A stretch of 64,000 nt of DNA from Klebsiella spallanzanii (GCF_902158555.1 NZ_CABGGS010000012.1:234880-298879); one strand, 5' to 3'. Positions 26,147 through 38,469 are shown, counted from the first letter of the stretch. Notes: generated by a model from the sequence alone, not told the origin. Made by a program: numbers and translations.

Positions 26147-27526
26147 TTATTGCCAGTCGGCGAACTGCTTATCGTCGAGATAAGCTTCAACCAGCGTTTT
26201 TGCCAGCGAATAAGAGCCAACCAGCGGATGTGCCATTAGCGCCCGTACCGCCAGCGATTTATCCCGTTGCAAAATAGCCGCCACCGCCAGACGTTCATAC
26301 TCTTTCACGTTGGCGATCATGTTTTTCTGCGCCGTTGGCACATGTTTCGGCGTCACCGGCTTCAGGCCGTCTTTGCTCAGATCGCAGCTGATCTCAATCA
26401 CATCGTCCGCGCGCAGGAAATTCAGAGTACCGTTGTTGGGCATCGACACCACGATGCGCTTGGTGGTGGTGCTGTTGACCGCCTCCAGAATATCCAGCGC
26501 CACGCCCGCGTAGCCGCCGGTATCCGGCTCTTCGATAAACTGTTTTAAGGTCAACGGTTCGCGGGTGTGGAATTTCTCCTGCTGCGACTCGTTCTGCATG
26601 TAGCTGTTTTCCCGGCGTAAATAGTGCTTCATCCAGATGGTAAACGCCGCTTCCTGGTTGGCTTTTACGTCGATGGTTCGCAGCTCTTCGCGCATATCGT
26701 GATTGATGCGGGCAATCTGCTCGCCACGGGTTTCCGGCGCGTTCTGAATCGCTTTTAACGCCACTTCACGATAGTAGTAATAATAGAGATATTCATTAAG
26801 CAACTGCTTATCACACAGCTGGACCAGCTCCGGCGAAAAGTACTGCATCGCCGTTTTGCGGTATAAATCCGGGCTGGCGATCAGCCGCTCGGTGACATCT
26901 TCGCCGCGCACGGTGAAATGGGTAAACCAGGAGAAGTGGTTCAGCCCATAGCACTCGACGCCGAGGTCGTTCTCGTCGCAGCCGAGGATCTCCGGTAGCT
27001 CGCGAATAAGCTCCGATGGGGCGTCGCAGATGCCGTACACCCGGCGCTTAAAGCCGGATTTGATAATCGCTTCGGTAACCAGCCCTGACGGGTTGGTGAA
27101 GTTAAACAGAATGGCGTCTTTGGCTGCGTGCTCTTCAATCAGGCGGCAGTAATTGAGAATCGCCGGAATGGAGCGCATCGCCATGGCGAACCCGCCTGCA
27201 CCAGTGGTCTCCTGGCCCAACGTATTGTGCTCAAGAGCGATCCGCTCATCGCGGATCCGGCTCTCATCGCCGCCTACGCGCAAGGTGGTTATCACATAGT
27301 GGCTATTTTTTAGTGCCGGCACCGGGTCGCTGGTCACGCTAAAGTGAATATCCGGGCGAATAGTATTAAATACATAGTGAGCAATTTCGCCGAATATTGC
27401 CAGGTTTTCAGCGGAGCTGTCGAGAAATACCACTTCCGTTAAACCAATGCGGTGCGCGTTATATGCCAGAGATTTCGCCAGGAATGCAGAGCGAACGCCG
27501 CCCCCGCCTAATACGGTTAATTTCAT
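26147..27526 (-). CDS. GH4 phospho-glycosidase (NAD- and metal-dependent)
   Basis: A 459-residue family 4 glycosidase, predicted to split an imported 6-phosphoglycoside. The Rossmann start KLTVLGGGGVRSAFLAKSL binds NAD. The metal-binding Cys lies in YGICDAP and the His in GLNHFSW; FNFTNPSGLVTEA is the usual sugar-contact motif. The sequence differs from AglB/GlvA (6-phospho-alpha-glucosidases) as remembered and looks nearer the 6-phospho-beta-glucosidase branch; anomer preference is uncertain. ATG at 27526 has GGGAG upstream. It lies 12 bases after the PTS gene, so transport and hydrolysis are coupled. Confidence 0.88.
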   Translation of the reverse strand: MKLTVLGGGGVRSAFLAKSLAYNAHRIGLTEVVFLDSSAENLAIFGEIAHYVFNTIRPDIHFSVTSDPVPALKNSHYVITTLRVGGDESRIRDERIALEHNTLGQETTGAGGFAMAMRSIPAILNYCRLIEEHAAKDAILFNFTNPSGLVTEAIIKSGFKRRVYGICDAPSELIRELPEILGCDENDLGVECYGLNHFSWFTHFTVRGEDVTERLIASPDLYRKTAMQYFSPELVQLCDKQLLNEYLYYYYYREVALKAIQNAPETRGEQIARINHDMREELRTIDVKANQEAAFTIWMKHYLRRENSYMQNESQQEKFHTREPLTLKQFIEEPDTGGYAGVALDILEAVNSTTTKRIVVSMPNNGTLNFLRADDVIEISCDLSKDGLKPVTPKHVPTAQKNMIANVKEYERLAVAAILQRDKSLAVRALMAHPLVGSYSLAKTLVEAYLDDKQFADWQ

Positions 27527-27538
27527 AAAAACTCCCAA

Positions 27539-29098
27539 TTAATTTTCTGCTAGCCAGCTATCAACCCGGGAACGAACTTGTCCCACTTTGACGCCGTAAA
27601 TAACCTGAACTTCATTACGATTTCGTACTACGCCATTTGCGCCGGTGCTTTTTAATATCGCATCGTCAACTAAATCCATATTGTGGATAGCAACGCGCAG
27701 GCGGGTGAAACAGTTGTCGACGGAAATAATGTTCTCTTTACCGCCTAAGCCATTGATAATTTCATTGGTTACCGACTGCGGTTCACCCATTTTTTTACGA
27801 TAATCCGCCTTGCTATATAACTTCACATTTTCATCGTCTTCACGACCCGGCGTCTTGAGATTCAGCTTAACGACCAGAGTACGGAAGATAACGTAATAGA
27901 CCGCAAACTGACCGATACCGATGAGTACGTAGCCGGGCCAGCGCGTCAGGGATACCGGCAGCGGCAGGTTGTAAATCAGGAACTCAATCAGCCCGGATGC
28001 GCCCCAGGGCCGAACGGTGAAGATATCGCAAATGGCCTGCGAGGCCGCGGTCAGGGTGGCGTGGATAACCCACAGCAGCGGCGAAACAAACAGGAAGGTA
28101 AATTCAATCGGCTCGGTAATACCGGTGAGCATGGAAGTGATAATGGCAGGCAGCAGAATCGCTTTGGCCATCATTTTTTTCTCCGGCTTCGCCGTGTGGT
28201 AGAACGCCAGTGAGGCACCGGCAAGACCGAAGATGGTGGTCATCCCTTGCTGTGAGAAGCGCAAAGCCTCGTTCATCACTGGAGTCAGATCCGGGTGACG
28301 CATATAGGCGAGAAAAATTGCCTGGGTGCCAGACACCACCTGACCGTCAACGTTCAGCGTGCCGCCGATTTGCGTGAGCTGGAACGGCGACCAGACGAAG
28401 TGGTGCAGGCCGGTAGGAATAAGGAATTTTTCAAAGAAGCCGTAGACGAAGACCCCGGCTACGCCAGCGTTCTTCATAAATCCTGTCAGCGCCGCGATGC
28501 CGTGAGTCATAAACGGCCAGATCCAGGTAAAGGCGATGGCGTAGAAAATGACGACCGGCGTCATCGCCACCAGCGTTAACTTCGCGCCACCGTACATAGA
28601 GAGCGCGCCGGGCAGTTCGATGGTCGACACTTTGTTATGTACCCAGGCGATGGTGCAGCCGAGAATAATCCCGAGAAAGACCCCCATATCGACCACCACA
28701 AAGCCCAACAGCTGGGTTTGCCCGGTACCGTAATATTCGCCGTTAATTTTTTCTGCGAGGCCGTTGGTGTGCTCCAGCCAGGAATGGTTGGCACCGAGAA
28801 ACATGATAAAGCACATAACCGCAACCAGCGCCACTTCAGTTTTTTTATCTTTCGCCAGGCCGTAACTGATACCAACGCAAAATAATAAACCGAGGTTGCC
28901 AAATAATGGCCAGAAGGTGTCACCAAGAAGCTGCCCGAGCTGGTGTAAAAAGCTGGTCTCCGAAATTAATGTCGGGTTGGTTAAGACAGAACTGAGTGCC
29001 AGAATTAGGCCGATGACCGGCAAGAACAATACTGCGCCGATCATTGCCCTGGAGAATTTTTGCATATTCTCCATAATACGTTGGCGTATTACAGACAT
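27539..29098 (-). CDS. PTS glucose/glucoside-family EIICB permease
   Basis: A 519-residue phosphotransferase permease. The EIIC domain comes first (to about 420), with the family stretches FFEKFLIPTGLHHFVWSPFQ and TGITEPIEFTFLFVSP. The C-terminal EIIB domain has its phosphorylation cysteine in VDNCFTRLRVAI. It resembles MalX/GlvC/AglA-type alpha-glucoside carriers. It lacks EIIA, so it depends on Crr or another carrier. It is the first gene of the two-gene unit with the GH4 enzyme, and the convergent RpiR gene is the likely regulator. The upstream region has inverted copies of TGTTCCTTT (29102) and AAAGGAACA (29184), a possible operator. Confidence 0.9.
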   Translation of the reverse strand: MSVIRQRIMENMQKFSRAMIGAVLFLPVIGLILALSSVLTNPTLISETSFLHQLGQLLGDTFWPLFGNLGLLFCVGISYGLAKDKKTEVALVAVMCFIMFLGANHSWLEHTNGLAEKINGEYYGTGQTQLLGFVVVDMGVFLGIILGCTIAWVHNKVSTIELPGALSMYGGAKLTLVAMTPVVIFYAIAFTWIWPFMTHGIAALTGFMKNAGVAGVFVYGFFEKFLIPTGLHHFVWSPFQLTQIGGTLNVDGQVVSGTQAIFLAYMRHPDLTPVMNEALRFSQQGMTTIFGLAGASLAFYHTAKPEKKMMAKAILLPAIITSMLTGITEPIEFTFLFVSPLLWVIHATLTAASQAICDIFTVRPWGASGLIEFLIYNLPLPVSLTRWPGYVLIGIGQFAVYYVIFRTLVVKLNLKTPGREDDENVKLYSKADYRKKMGEPQSVTNEIINGLGGKENIISVDNCFTRLRVAIHNMDLVDDAILKSTGANGVVRNRNEVQVIYGVKVGQVRSRVDSWLAEN

Positions 29099-29255
29099 GG
29101 TTGTTCCTTTATTTTTGTAGGTTCAGGGACTTTAATTATTTTTTTGACTTCCAGTATTTTTGTTATAGCAAGTCCGCTATTTGAAAGGAACAGGTTGCGG
29201 GAAATAGGTACAAATAGCCGCAAAATGGCAACAGGTTTCATATGTAGGAATATTA

Positions 29256-29382
29256 CCCTCACCCATTCCTCTCCCTCGAAGGGAGAGGGGGCCGATCGGT
29301 GCGGGTATAAAAAAGGTGCTTAAAAAATAAAGAGCGCAGAGGGCGGTTCCCTCTCCCCGCCGGGGAGAGGGATGGGTGAGGG
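29256..29382. repeat. 127-bp cloverleaf-forming intergenic inverted repeat
   Basis: The outer arms CCCTCACCCATTCCTCTCCC and GGGAGAGGGATGGGTGAGGG match in 19 of 20 positions when inverted. Inside, each arm makes its own hairpin: CCTCTCCCT with AGGGAGAGG on the left (29268-29288), and CCCTCTCCCC with GGGGAGAGGG on the right (29349-29371). It ends 4 bases before the yicH stop. The form suggests a non-autonomous repeat element or a strong transcription barrier; a shortened relative may be the hairpin at 37324-37347. Confidence 0.65.
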
Positions 29383-29386
29383 GAAA

Positions 29387-31102
29387 CTAGGGTGTAGAAA
29401 TTACCGGAGCAGAAGGAGCCTGGGTACTGGTGACCTCGCCGTTGCGCATCACCTGCGCAACCTGCTGCTTCTCCATATTAATTGCGCTGAGTTGACCGTT
29501 GACGGTCGGCTTCAGCGGCGCATCCGCCAGCACGCTTCCGGTGGCGGTCAACTGCACGTTACCATCGCCGGAAACCGGCAGCGCAGGCCAACCCCACGCC
29601 TGCAAAATATTCAGCGGCACGCCGCGACCGTTCAGGCTCAGATTGACCAGGCGCTGCGGAAGTTGCGATACCGCCGCTGTGGCTTGCAGGATCCCGCGTT
29701 CGGTAAAGGCGCTAAGCTCGTTAACATTCACCGTTGAGGCGTTGGCGCTCAGCTTCAGCGATGGGCGACGAACGTCAATACGGTTAAACGTTGCGGCAGC
29801 GGCGTTGAGCGTCGCGCTGCCGTTCCATATACCCCAGCTGCGGTCCTTCACCAGCTGCAGTTCGCCGCCGTAGCCGTCGAGGGCGGTGATCTGCCACGGG
29901 AATTCCGGTTCAACATCAATCACCAGGTTGCGGCTGGCGCTGAATTTTTTCAGCGTCAGGCTTTGTAGCCATTCGGGCAGTTGCTCCATCCACAGCTGCT
30001 TCCAGTTGGTCGGCAGCGTATATTCCAGACCGGCGAACGCGGCGTCATCCAGCACCAGGGCGTGACCGGCGCGCAGCCAGTTGCCGGAAGTCCGCACCAT
30101 GCCGCCCTCCCAGCGCGAGGTGAACTGGCGCAGCGCGATGCCCTGCGGTGAGAAACCGGCGTTGAGAATAGGGTCAAGGAAATGCAGTGAGCCGTAAATA
30201 AACTCGTTGGCATTCATTGATAAAGTGCCATCCTGGCTTTGCCAGTCGCCGTGGCTCAGAGTGAGATTGCGCAGATTAAGGTCGAGGCTGGCGACCGCCC
30301 AGTCAGGCCCCTGCAGGCTGGCGTCGGTCATATCAAGACGGCCAATCTGTAGCGAAGGCAGGGTGGTCAGCGGCGCAAAAAAGTCGGCGAGTGATTTATC
30401 GCTTTGCAGGCGGATTTCGTTGAGGCGTAAATTATCGACCTGCCAGCCACCGTCGGCGCTGCGTTTCGCCGTGCCGGTGAGCGTGCCGCGGGCAACATCA
30501 GCCCCGATGGTTGAGAGCGTCACTTCTCCGTTATCAATATTTCCCTGAATCAGTACGTTGCTGGCTTCAATACCGTTGAGCGTCATCGAGCCGGCGCTCA
30601 TCTGAATCTGCGTTTTCTTACCGAGAACGTTGCCCGTTTCCGGTGCCCACGGGCTGACGCCGCCGGTAACGCGCTGCGCGCTGAGATCCCAGTCGCTCTC
30701 CGGGCTATTGAACGCCATATTGCGCAACTGTAGGCGGTCAGCGGCAAACGGCAGCGCCGCTGAGGAAGGAGAGAAATTCAACGTGCCGTCGCTGAGGACA
30801 ATTTCGTCAGCATGCAGCGGGTCGCTAAACTGGCGGCTGCTAAAACCGATATCCACCGTCTGCGCTACCAGCGTGGCGGGTTTACCATCGCGACCGAGGG
30901 TGACATTTTGCAGCTGCAGGTGCATTGGCGAGGAGAAATTGTGGTCCATTTTGTTGAAAGAGACCTTCCAGCCGGTACCATCGCTTAGCCAGGCGCTGGC
31001 CTGACGCGCGCCCCATTGGGTTTGCAGCAGGAAGTAAGCGGCAATAATCACCACCAGCAGGGTAATCAGCAGCCAGAGAATCAGCTTTCCGAGAAATTTC
31101 AT
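29387..31102 (-). CDS. yicH: AsmA-family envelope protein YicH
   Basis: A 571-residue inner-membrane-anchored protein. One N-terminal helix, FLGKLILWLLITLLVVIIAA, is followed by a large periplasmic part rich in beta strands. The AsmA C-terminal module includes LNLSLNGRGVPLNILQAWGWP and the late VNGQLSAINMEKQQVAQ. AsmA-like proteins are thought to form bridges that move phospholipids between the two membranes. Start ATG at 31102; a frame open to 31126 has no better signal. Position beside xanP agrees with E. coli. Confidence 0.94.
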   Translation of the reverse strand: MKFLGKLILWLLITLLVVIIAAYFLLQTQWGARQASAWLSDGTGWKVSFNKMDHNFSSPMHLQLQNVTLGRDGKPATLVAQTVDIGFSSRQFSDPLHADEIVLSDGTLNFSPSSAALPFAADRLQLRNMAFNSPESDWDLSAQRVTGGVSPWAPETGNVLGKKTQIQMSAGSMTLNGIEASNVLIQGNIDNGEVTLSTIGADVARGTLTGTAKRSADGGWQVDNLRLNEIRLQSDKSLADFFAPLTTLPSLQIGRLDMTDASLQGPDWAVASLDLNLRNLTLSHGDWQSQDGTLSMNANEFIYGSLHFLDPILNAGFSPQGIALRQFTSRWEGGMVRTSGNWLRAGHALVLDDAAFAGLEYTLPTNWKQLWMEQLPEWLQSLTLKKFSASRNLVIDVEPEFPWQITALDGYGGELQLVKDRSWGIWNGSATLNAAAATFNRIDVRRPSLKLSANASTVNVNELSAFTERGILQATAAVSQLPQRLVNLSLNGRGVPLNILQAWGWPALPVSGDGNVQLTATGSVLADAPLKPTVNGQLSAINMEKQQVAQVMRNGEVTSTQAPSAPVISTP

Positions 31103-31246
31103 GGTCTTCAGTCCTGAGCGAGGCACATAAGGCTGTTATGCCCGAATTATGCGCAATCCTCAAGACAGGAATTGTGTAATGAGATGATGTGAGGTTGATG
31201 ATACTTGCGCCCCGGCCAGCATCGCGCGGCCGGAGCGTCAGCAGGA

Positions 31247-32638
31247 TCAGTTTTTCTCTGGCGGGAAAATCAGATTCAGTACAATCGCCGTGATACCACC
31301 AGCAGCGATGCCGGAGGAGAGCAGGTTCTTCAACCAGTCCGGGGCGAACTGCAGGATCAGCGGCTGCTGGGAAACGCCAAGGCCGACGGCCAACGACAGG
31401 GCGATAATCAGGATCGCGCGGCGGTTCAGCGGCTCACGGGAAACGATGCGCACACCGGAGGCGGCAATGGTGCCGAACATGACCAGCGTTGCGCCGCCGA
31501 GCACAGGTTCAGGAATATGCTGCACGAAGCCGCTTACCGCCGGGAACAGGCCGAGCACGATCAGCATCAGCGCCACCACAAAGCCGACGTAGCGGCTGGC
31601 GACGCCGGTTAACTGAATCACGCCGTTATTCTGGCCAAAGCAGGAGTTCGGGAAGGTATTGAACACCGCTGAGACAAAGGAGTTCAGGCCGTTAGCCAGC
31701 ACGCCGCCCTTCAGACGCTTCATATATAGCGGGCCGGAAACCGGCTGCTCGGAGACGTCAGAGGTGGCGGTGATATCGCCGATGGTTTCCAGTGAGGTAA
31801 TCATAAAGACCAGCATTAGCGGCAGCAGCAGGTTCCAGTCGATACCCAGCCCATAGTAAAGCGGCGTAGGGACCATAATCAGGCTGCTTTCCGTTGGCGC
31901 GGTATTGGTCGGCAGCATGTCAAGGAACCATGCCGCCAGGTAACCGGCCGCCATGGCGATAACCAGCGAAGCGATACGCAGATACGGGTTACGCTGGCGG
32001 TTAAGGATAATAATCAGCGCCAGTACGATACCCGCCAGCAGCAGGTTTTTCGGCGCGCCAAAGGTATTGTCGGCCATTGCCGCATAGCCCCCGCCGATGG
32101 AGGTCAGGCCAACCTGAATCAGCGACAGACCGATAATCATCACCACCACGCCGGATACCAGCGGGGTAATGATGCGGCGGGCGAGGTGCAGAACGCGAGA
32201 GAGAACCATTTCTGTGCAGCTGGCCAGCATCAGGGTACCGAACAGCGCGGCCATCATCGTCGGGACGTCGGCTCCGCCGGTTTTCAGCGCGGTACCGCCC
32301 ATAATCAGCGGCGCGACAAAGTTAAAGCTGGTGCCCTGAATCGAGAGCAGGCCGGAGCCAACCGGGCCCCAGGCTTTGATTTGAATGATGGAGGCGACAC
32401 CGGAGGCGAACAGGGACATGCTGATGATGTGCTGCGTGTCCTGAGCCGGGAGGCCCAGAGCCTGGCAAATTAACAGCGCCGGGGTGATGACCGCGACAAA
32501 CATCGCCAGCAGGTGCTGGAAAGCGGCGAACAGGGTTTGCGGTAGCGGCGGGCGGTCTTCAAGGCGGTAAATTAATTCGCTGGTTTGCGTATGCGCAATC
32601 GGTTGCGCATTTTCTGACTCTGCGGTGTTAACGGACAT
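31247..32638 (-). CDS. xanP: xanthine permease XanP
   Basis: A 463-residue proton-driven xanthine importer of the nucleobase-ascorbate (NAT/NCS2) family, with fourteen membrane segments. The NAT signature is in [14 protein letters not shown], and the family glutamate is in [10 protein letters not shown]. The sequence is almost identical to E. coli XanP, and the length is the same. ATG at 32638 is preceded by an in-frame GTG at 32641, which is less likely. A PurR-like box lies about 55 bases upstream. It is divergent from gltS, as in E. coli. Confidence 0.97.
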   Translation of the reverse strand: MSVNTAESENAQPIAHTQTSELIYRLEDRPPLPQTLFAAFQHLLAMFVAVITPALLICQALGLPAQDTQHIISMSLFASGVASIIQIKAWGPVGSGLLSIQGTSFNFVAPLIMGGTALKTGGADVPTMMAALFGTLMLASCTEMVLSRVLHLARRIITPLVSGVVVMIIGLSLIQVGLTSIGGGYAAMADNTFGAPKNLLLAGIVLALIIILNRQRNPYLRIASLVIAMAAGYLAAWFLDMLPTNTAPTESSLIMVPTPLYYGLGIDWNLLLPLMLVFMITSLETIGDITATSDVSEQPVSGPLYMKRLKGGVLANGLNSFVSAVFNTFPNSCFGQNNGVIQLTGVASRYVGFVVALMLIVLGLFPAVSGFVQHIPEPVLGGATLVMFGTIAASGVRIVSREPLNRRAILIIALSLAVGLGVSQQPLILQFAPDWLKNLLSSGIAAGGITAIVLNLIFPPEKN

Positions 32639-32690
32639 CACAACAATCCCAAAGGTGGCAAAGCGAGAATTTTATCGGACTGTAGACCAA

Positions 32691-32706
32691 AAGCAAACGA
32701 TTGCCA
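32691..32706. promoter_or_regulatory. PurR-like box upstream of xanP
   Basis: AAGCAAACGATTGCCA matches the PurR consensus ACGCAAACGTTTGCGT at 12 of 16 positions, including the central CAAACG and TTGC. Purine control of a xanthine importer would make sense, but PurR binding to this gene is not established here. Confidence 0.45.
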
Positions 32707-32925
32707 CTCTTTAGCGATAAATATTTATACAGGGAATAGGTAATGAATAATTATTAACATTTTGTATGTTTGATCGCATCAATATCCCTACAAAATATCT
32801 TTTCCTGTCCTTTTTTCCACACTTCTGCTTAAAATCCCTTCCCGATTACTCATGATGAGAAGCAATCGACACCGGGAATTTCGTCGCGTGTGAATGGATC
32901 ATGCGCCTATAAGGAGCTCTTTTTT

Positions 32926-34128
32926 ATGTTTCATCTCGATACCTTATCGACGCTCGTTGCCGCAACATTAGTGTTGCTACTGGGTAGAAAACTCGTTCAA
33001 ACCGTCCCTTCCCTGAAGACATACACCATTCCTGAGCCCGTGGCGGGCGGGCTACTGGTTGCGCTGGCGCTGCTGGTGCTTAAGAAGAGCATGGATATCG
33101 AAATTGATTTCGATATGAGCCTGAAAGATCCGCTGATGCTGGCGTTTTTTGCCACCATCGGCCTGAATGCCAATCTCGCCAGTTTACGGGCTGGGGGGAA
33201 GGTAGTGGGGACGTTCCTGATCGTTGTCGTGGGACTGCTACTGCTGCAAAACGCCCTCGGCATCGGCATGGCGAAGCTGCTGGGCCTCGACCCGCTGATG
33301 GGGCTGCTGGCGGGTTCGATTACGCTTTCCGGCGGTCATGGAACCGGGGCGGCGTGGAGTAAAGTGTTTGTCGAGCGCTATGGCTTTGCCAACGCCACCG
33401 AAGTGGCGATGGCTTGCGCAACTTTTGGCCTGGTGCTTGGCGGCCTGATTGGCGGACCGGTGGCGCGCTACCTGATTAAGCACTCTTCTTCACCGGACGG
33501 CACGCCGGACGATCAGGTTGCGCCGACCGCTTTTGAAAAGCCAGAAATGGGGCGCATGATTACTTCGCTGGTGCTGATTGAGAGTATCGCGCTGATCGCC
33601 ATCTGTTTGACAGTAGGAAAGATCGTTGCGCAACTACTGGTGGGCACCGTGTTCGAGCTGCCGACCTTCGTTTGCGTGCTGTTTATCGGCGTGATCCTCA
33701 GCAACGGTTTGTCGGCGTTGGGGCTGTATCGTGTGTTCGATCGCGCGGTGTCGGTATTGGGTAACGTCAGCCTGTCGCTGTTCCTGGCGATGGCCCTGAT
33801 GAGCCTGAAGCTGTGGGAGCTGGCGTCGCTGGCGCTGCCGATGATCGCCATTCTGGCGGTGCAAACGGTGGCAATGGCGCTGTATGCGGTTTTTGTGACC
33901 TATCGAATGATGGGGAAAAACTACGATGCTGCGGTGCTGGCCGCCGGTCACTGCGGTTTTGGCCTCGGCGCAACGCCGACGGCGATTGCCAATATGCAGG
34001 CGATTACCGACCGTTTTGGCCCATCGCACATGGCGTTTCTGGTGGTGCCGATGGTGGGCGCGTTCTTTATCGATATCGTTAATGCGCTGGTGATTAAGCT
34101 GTATCTGCTGTTGCCGATGTTTGGCTGA
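32926..34128 (+). CDS. gltS: sodium/glutamate symporter GltS
   Basis: A 400-residue Na+-dependent glutamate importer of the ESS family. Two inverted repeats each carry the substrate loop: LSGGHGTGAAWSKVF in the first half and AGHCGFGLGATPTAIANM in the second. The sequence follows E. coli GltS. Start ATG at 32926 has AAGGAG upstream. In E. coli the next gene past its 3' end is recG on the opposite strand; here glpK follows after a REP pair, marking one junction of a rearranged block. Confidence 0.96.
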   Translation: MFHLDTLSTLVAATLVLLLGRKLVQTVPSLKTYTIPEPVAGGLLVALALLVLKKSMDIEIDFDMSLKDPLMLAFFATIGLNANLASLRAGGKVVGTFLIVVVGLLLLQNALGIGMAKLLGLDPLMGLLAGSITLSGGHGTGAAWSKVFVERYGFANATEVAMACATFGLVLGGLIGGPVARYLIKHSSSPDGTPDDQVAPTAFEKPEMGRMITSLVLIESIALIAICLTVGKIVAQLLVGTVFELPTFVCVLFIGVILSNGLSALGLYRVFDRAVSVLGNVSLSLFLAMALMSLKLWELASLALPMIAILAVQTVAMALYAVFVTYRMMGKNYDAAVLAAGHCGFGLGATPTAIANMQAITDRFGPSHMAFLVVPMVGAFFIDIVNALVIKLYLLLPMFG

Positions 34129-34134
34129 TAAAAA

Positions 34135-34228
34135 ACCCGGAGGCGGTGCTGCGCACCTGTCCGGGCTACAAGATCGTGCCGTTTGGGGTTTTGTAGCCCG
34201 GCTAAGGCGTTTACGCCGCAAGCCGGGA
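34135..34228. repeat. REP/BIME-like pair between gltS and glpK
   Basis: The unit acccggaggcggtgc, then gcacctgtccgggctac is followed by an inverted, different unit, gtagcccggctaaggcgt, then acgccgcaagccggg. It fills the gap between two convergent genes. It also coincides with the left junction of the relocated glp-sbp-tpiA block. Confidence 0.75.
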
Positions 34229-34241
34229 ATACTCTACAATC

Positions 34242-35774
<1,533 letters not shown>

Positions 35775-36626
35775 TTACAGCGAAGCTTTGTGTTGCGTCG
35801 TAGAGGGGGATGAGGCTTCTTTCTCTTCGACAACGCAGGTGTCGCAAGGCAGGTGGCGGCCAATCAGCTTGCGGTAGCAGAATGCGCCCAGCGCAGCACC
35901 GACGATTGGCGCACACAGCGGCACCAGGAAATAAGGAATATCTTTACCGCCGGTGAAGGCGACATCACCCCAGCCTGCCAGCCAGGCGAAGGCTTTCGGT
36001 CCGATATCACGCGCCGGGTTCATGGCGAAGCCGGTCAGCGGGCCCATGGATGCGCCGATAACGGCGATCAGTAGACCAATCAGCAGCGGAGCCAGCGGGC
36101 CACGCGGCACGCCGTTACCATCATCGGTCAGCGCCAGAATCACGCCCATCAGGATAGCGGTAATCACCATTTCTACCGCGAAGGCCTGCACAAAATTGAT
36201 ATGCGGGTTCGGGTAAGTGGAGAAAATGCCTGCCAGCTCGAGACTTTCGACGCTACCGCGCACCATATTGTGGCTATGTTCGAAATCGAAGAAAAGATTG
36301 TAATAAAGCCCGTAAACTAAAGCCGCAGCGCAAAAGGCGCCAGCGAATTGCGAAATGATAAAAGGAACAACTTTACGCCCGTCGAAGCAGGCGAACAGCC
36401 ACAGTGCAATGGTAACCGCCGGGTTAAGGTGCGCACCGGAAACCCCTGCGGTCAGGTAAATCGCCATGGCGACCCCCAGACCCCAGATGATGCTGATTTC
36501 CCATTGCCCGAAGCTGGCCCCCGCGACCTTAAGCGCAGCGACGCACCCAACGCCGAAAAAGATCAACAACCCGGTACCGAGGAACTCTGCGATGCACTGG
36601 CCTTTTAGTGTTGATGTTTGGCTCAT
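35775..36626 (-). CDS. glpF: glycerol facilitator (aquaglyceroporin)
   Basis: A 283-residue inner-membrane channel that lets glycerol diffuse in for trapping by GlpK. Six helices and two half-helices carry the pore motifs SGAHLNPAVT and GFAMNPARDIGP. The aquaglyceroporin selectivity arginine is the R of NPARD. The ATG at 36626 was chosen over an in-frame start at 36692, since MSQTSTLKGQCIAEFLGT is the family N-terminus. A GlpR-type operator lies upstream. Confidence 0.96.
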   Translation of the reverse strand: MSQTSTLKGQCIAEFLGTGLLIFFGVGCVAALKVAGASFGQWEISIIWGLGVAMAIYLTAGVSGAHLNPAVTIALWLFACFDGRKVVPFIISQFAGAFCAAALVYGLYYNLFFDFEHSHNMVRGSVESLELAGIFSTYPNPHINFVQAFAVEMVITAILMGVILALTDDGNGVPRGPLAPLLIGLLIAVIGASMGPLTGFAMNPARDIGPKAFAWLAGWGDVAFTGGKDIPYFLVPLCAPIVGAALGAFCYRKLIGRHLPCDTCVVEEKEASSPSTTQHKASL

Positions 36627-37315
<689 letters not shown>

Positions 37316-37323
37316 TGCTTCTC

Positions 37324-37347
37324 GCCCTCTCCCGTCCGGGAGGGGGC
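37324..37347 (+). terminator. GC-rich hairpin after zapB
   Basis: GCCCTCTCCCG and CGGGAGGGGGC pair with one mismatch and a 2-base loop, 8 bases past the zapB stop. A weak A/T tail follows. It resembles half of the repeat at 29256-29382. It sits at the zapB-sbp joint. Confidence 0.5.
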
Positions 37348-37465
37348 AAATTTCCCTCGCCATATATACTCACAAGTTATAGCCAATCTTTTTTTATTCT
37401 TTAATCATTGGTTCGCTTTCTGGCACGCTTCATTCATCACAACACAACATAAAGAGAGCGGTGCG

Positions 37466-38455
37466 ATGAATAAGTGGGGCGTAGGGTTAACTCTGTTGCT
37501 GGCATCCGCCAGCGTTCTGGCAAAAGACATTCAATTATTAAACGTTTCTTACGATCCGACGCGCGAGCTGTACGAACAGTACAACAAAGCATTTAGCGCG
37601 CACTGGAAGCAAGAAACCGGCGACAACGTGGTGATTCGTCAATCCCACGGCGGCTCCGGCAAACAGGCGACGTCGGTAATCAACGGTATTGAGGCTGATG
37701 TGGTGACCCTTGCGCTCGCCTATGACGTTGATGCGATTGCCGAACGTGGCCGAATCGACAAAAACTGGCTGAAGCGCCTGCCGGATAACTCTGCACCGTA
37801 TACCTCAACCATCGTGTTCCTTGTACGTAAGGGCAACCCGAAGCAGATTCATGACTGGAACGACCTGATTAAACCGGGCGTGTCGGTGATTACCCCGAAC
37901 CCGAAAAGCTCCGGCGGCGCGCGCTGGAACTATCTGGCGGCCTGGGGCTACGCGCTGCACCAGAACAACGGCGACCAGGCTAAGGCTCAGGAGTTCGTGA
38001 AAGCGCTGTTTAAGAACGTCGAAGTGCTGGATTCCGGCGCACGTGGCTCGACCAATACCTTCGTAGAGCGTGGGATCGGCGACGTGTTGATTGCCTGGGA
38101 AAACGAAGCGCTGTTGGCAACGAACGAACTGGGCAAAGATAAATTTGAAATCGTGACCCCGAGCGAATCGATTCTGGCTGAGCCGACCGTGTCCGTTGTG
38201 GACAAAGTGGTCGATAAAAAAGGCACCCGTCAGGTGGCTGAGGCGTATCTGAAGTACCTCTACTCGCCGGAAGGTCAGGAGATTGCAGCGAAGAACTTCT
38301 ATCGCCCGCGTGACCCTGAAGTGGCGAAAAAATATGCCAGCGAGTTCCCGAAACTGAAGCTGTTCACTATCGATGAAGAGTTTGGCGGCTGGACTAAAGC
38401 GCAGAAGGAACACTTCTCCAACGGCGGTACCTTCGACCAAATTAGCCAGCGTTAA
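37466..38455 (+). CDS. sbp: sulfate-binding periplasmic protein Sbp
   Basis: A 329-residue periplasmic receptor that delivers sulfate to the CysUWA ABC transporter. The signal peptide [15 protein letters not shown] is cleaved before [17 protein letters not shown]. Sulfate-contact regions [17 protein letters not shown] and [16 protein letters not shown] are intact. In E. coli it is CysB-controlled; the upstream 37380-37450 stretch is A/T-rich and matches the remembered E. coli sbp promoter region. The preceding gene is zapB instead of pfkA. A GC hairpin (38470-38495) and a REP follow. Confidence 0.96.
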   Translation: MNKWGVGLTLLLASASVLAKDIQLLNVSYDPTRELYEQYNKAFSAHWKQETGDNVVIRQSHGGSGKQATSVINGIEADVVTLALAYDVDAIAERGRIDKNWLKRLPDNSAPYTSTIVFLVRKGNPKQIHDWNDLIKPGVSVITPNPKSSGGARWNYLAAWGYALHQNNGDQAKAQEFVKALFKNVEVLDSGARGSTNTFVERGIGDVLIAWENEALLATNELGKDKFEIVTPSESILAEPTVSVVDKVVDKKGTRQVAEAYLKYLYSPEGQEIAAKNFYRPRDPEVAKKYASEFPKLKLFTIDEEFGGWTKAQKEHFSNGGTFDQISQR

Positions 38456-38469
38456 TTATCACTTCCTTT

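Noticed and set aside
29256-29382. ERIC element
   Set aside because: The size fits, but the sequence lacks the ERIC ends and core as remembered.
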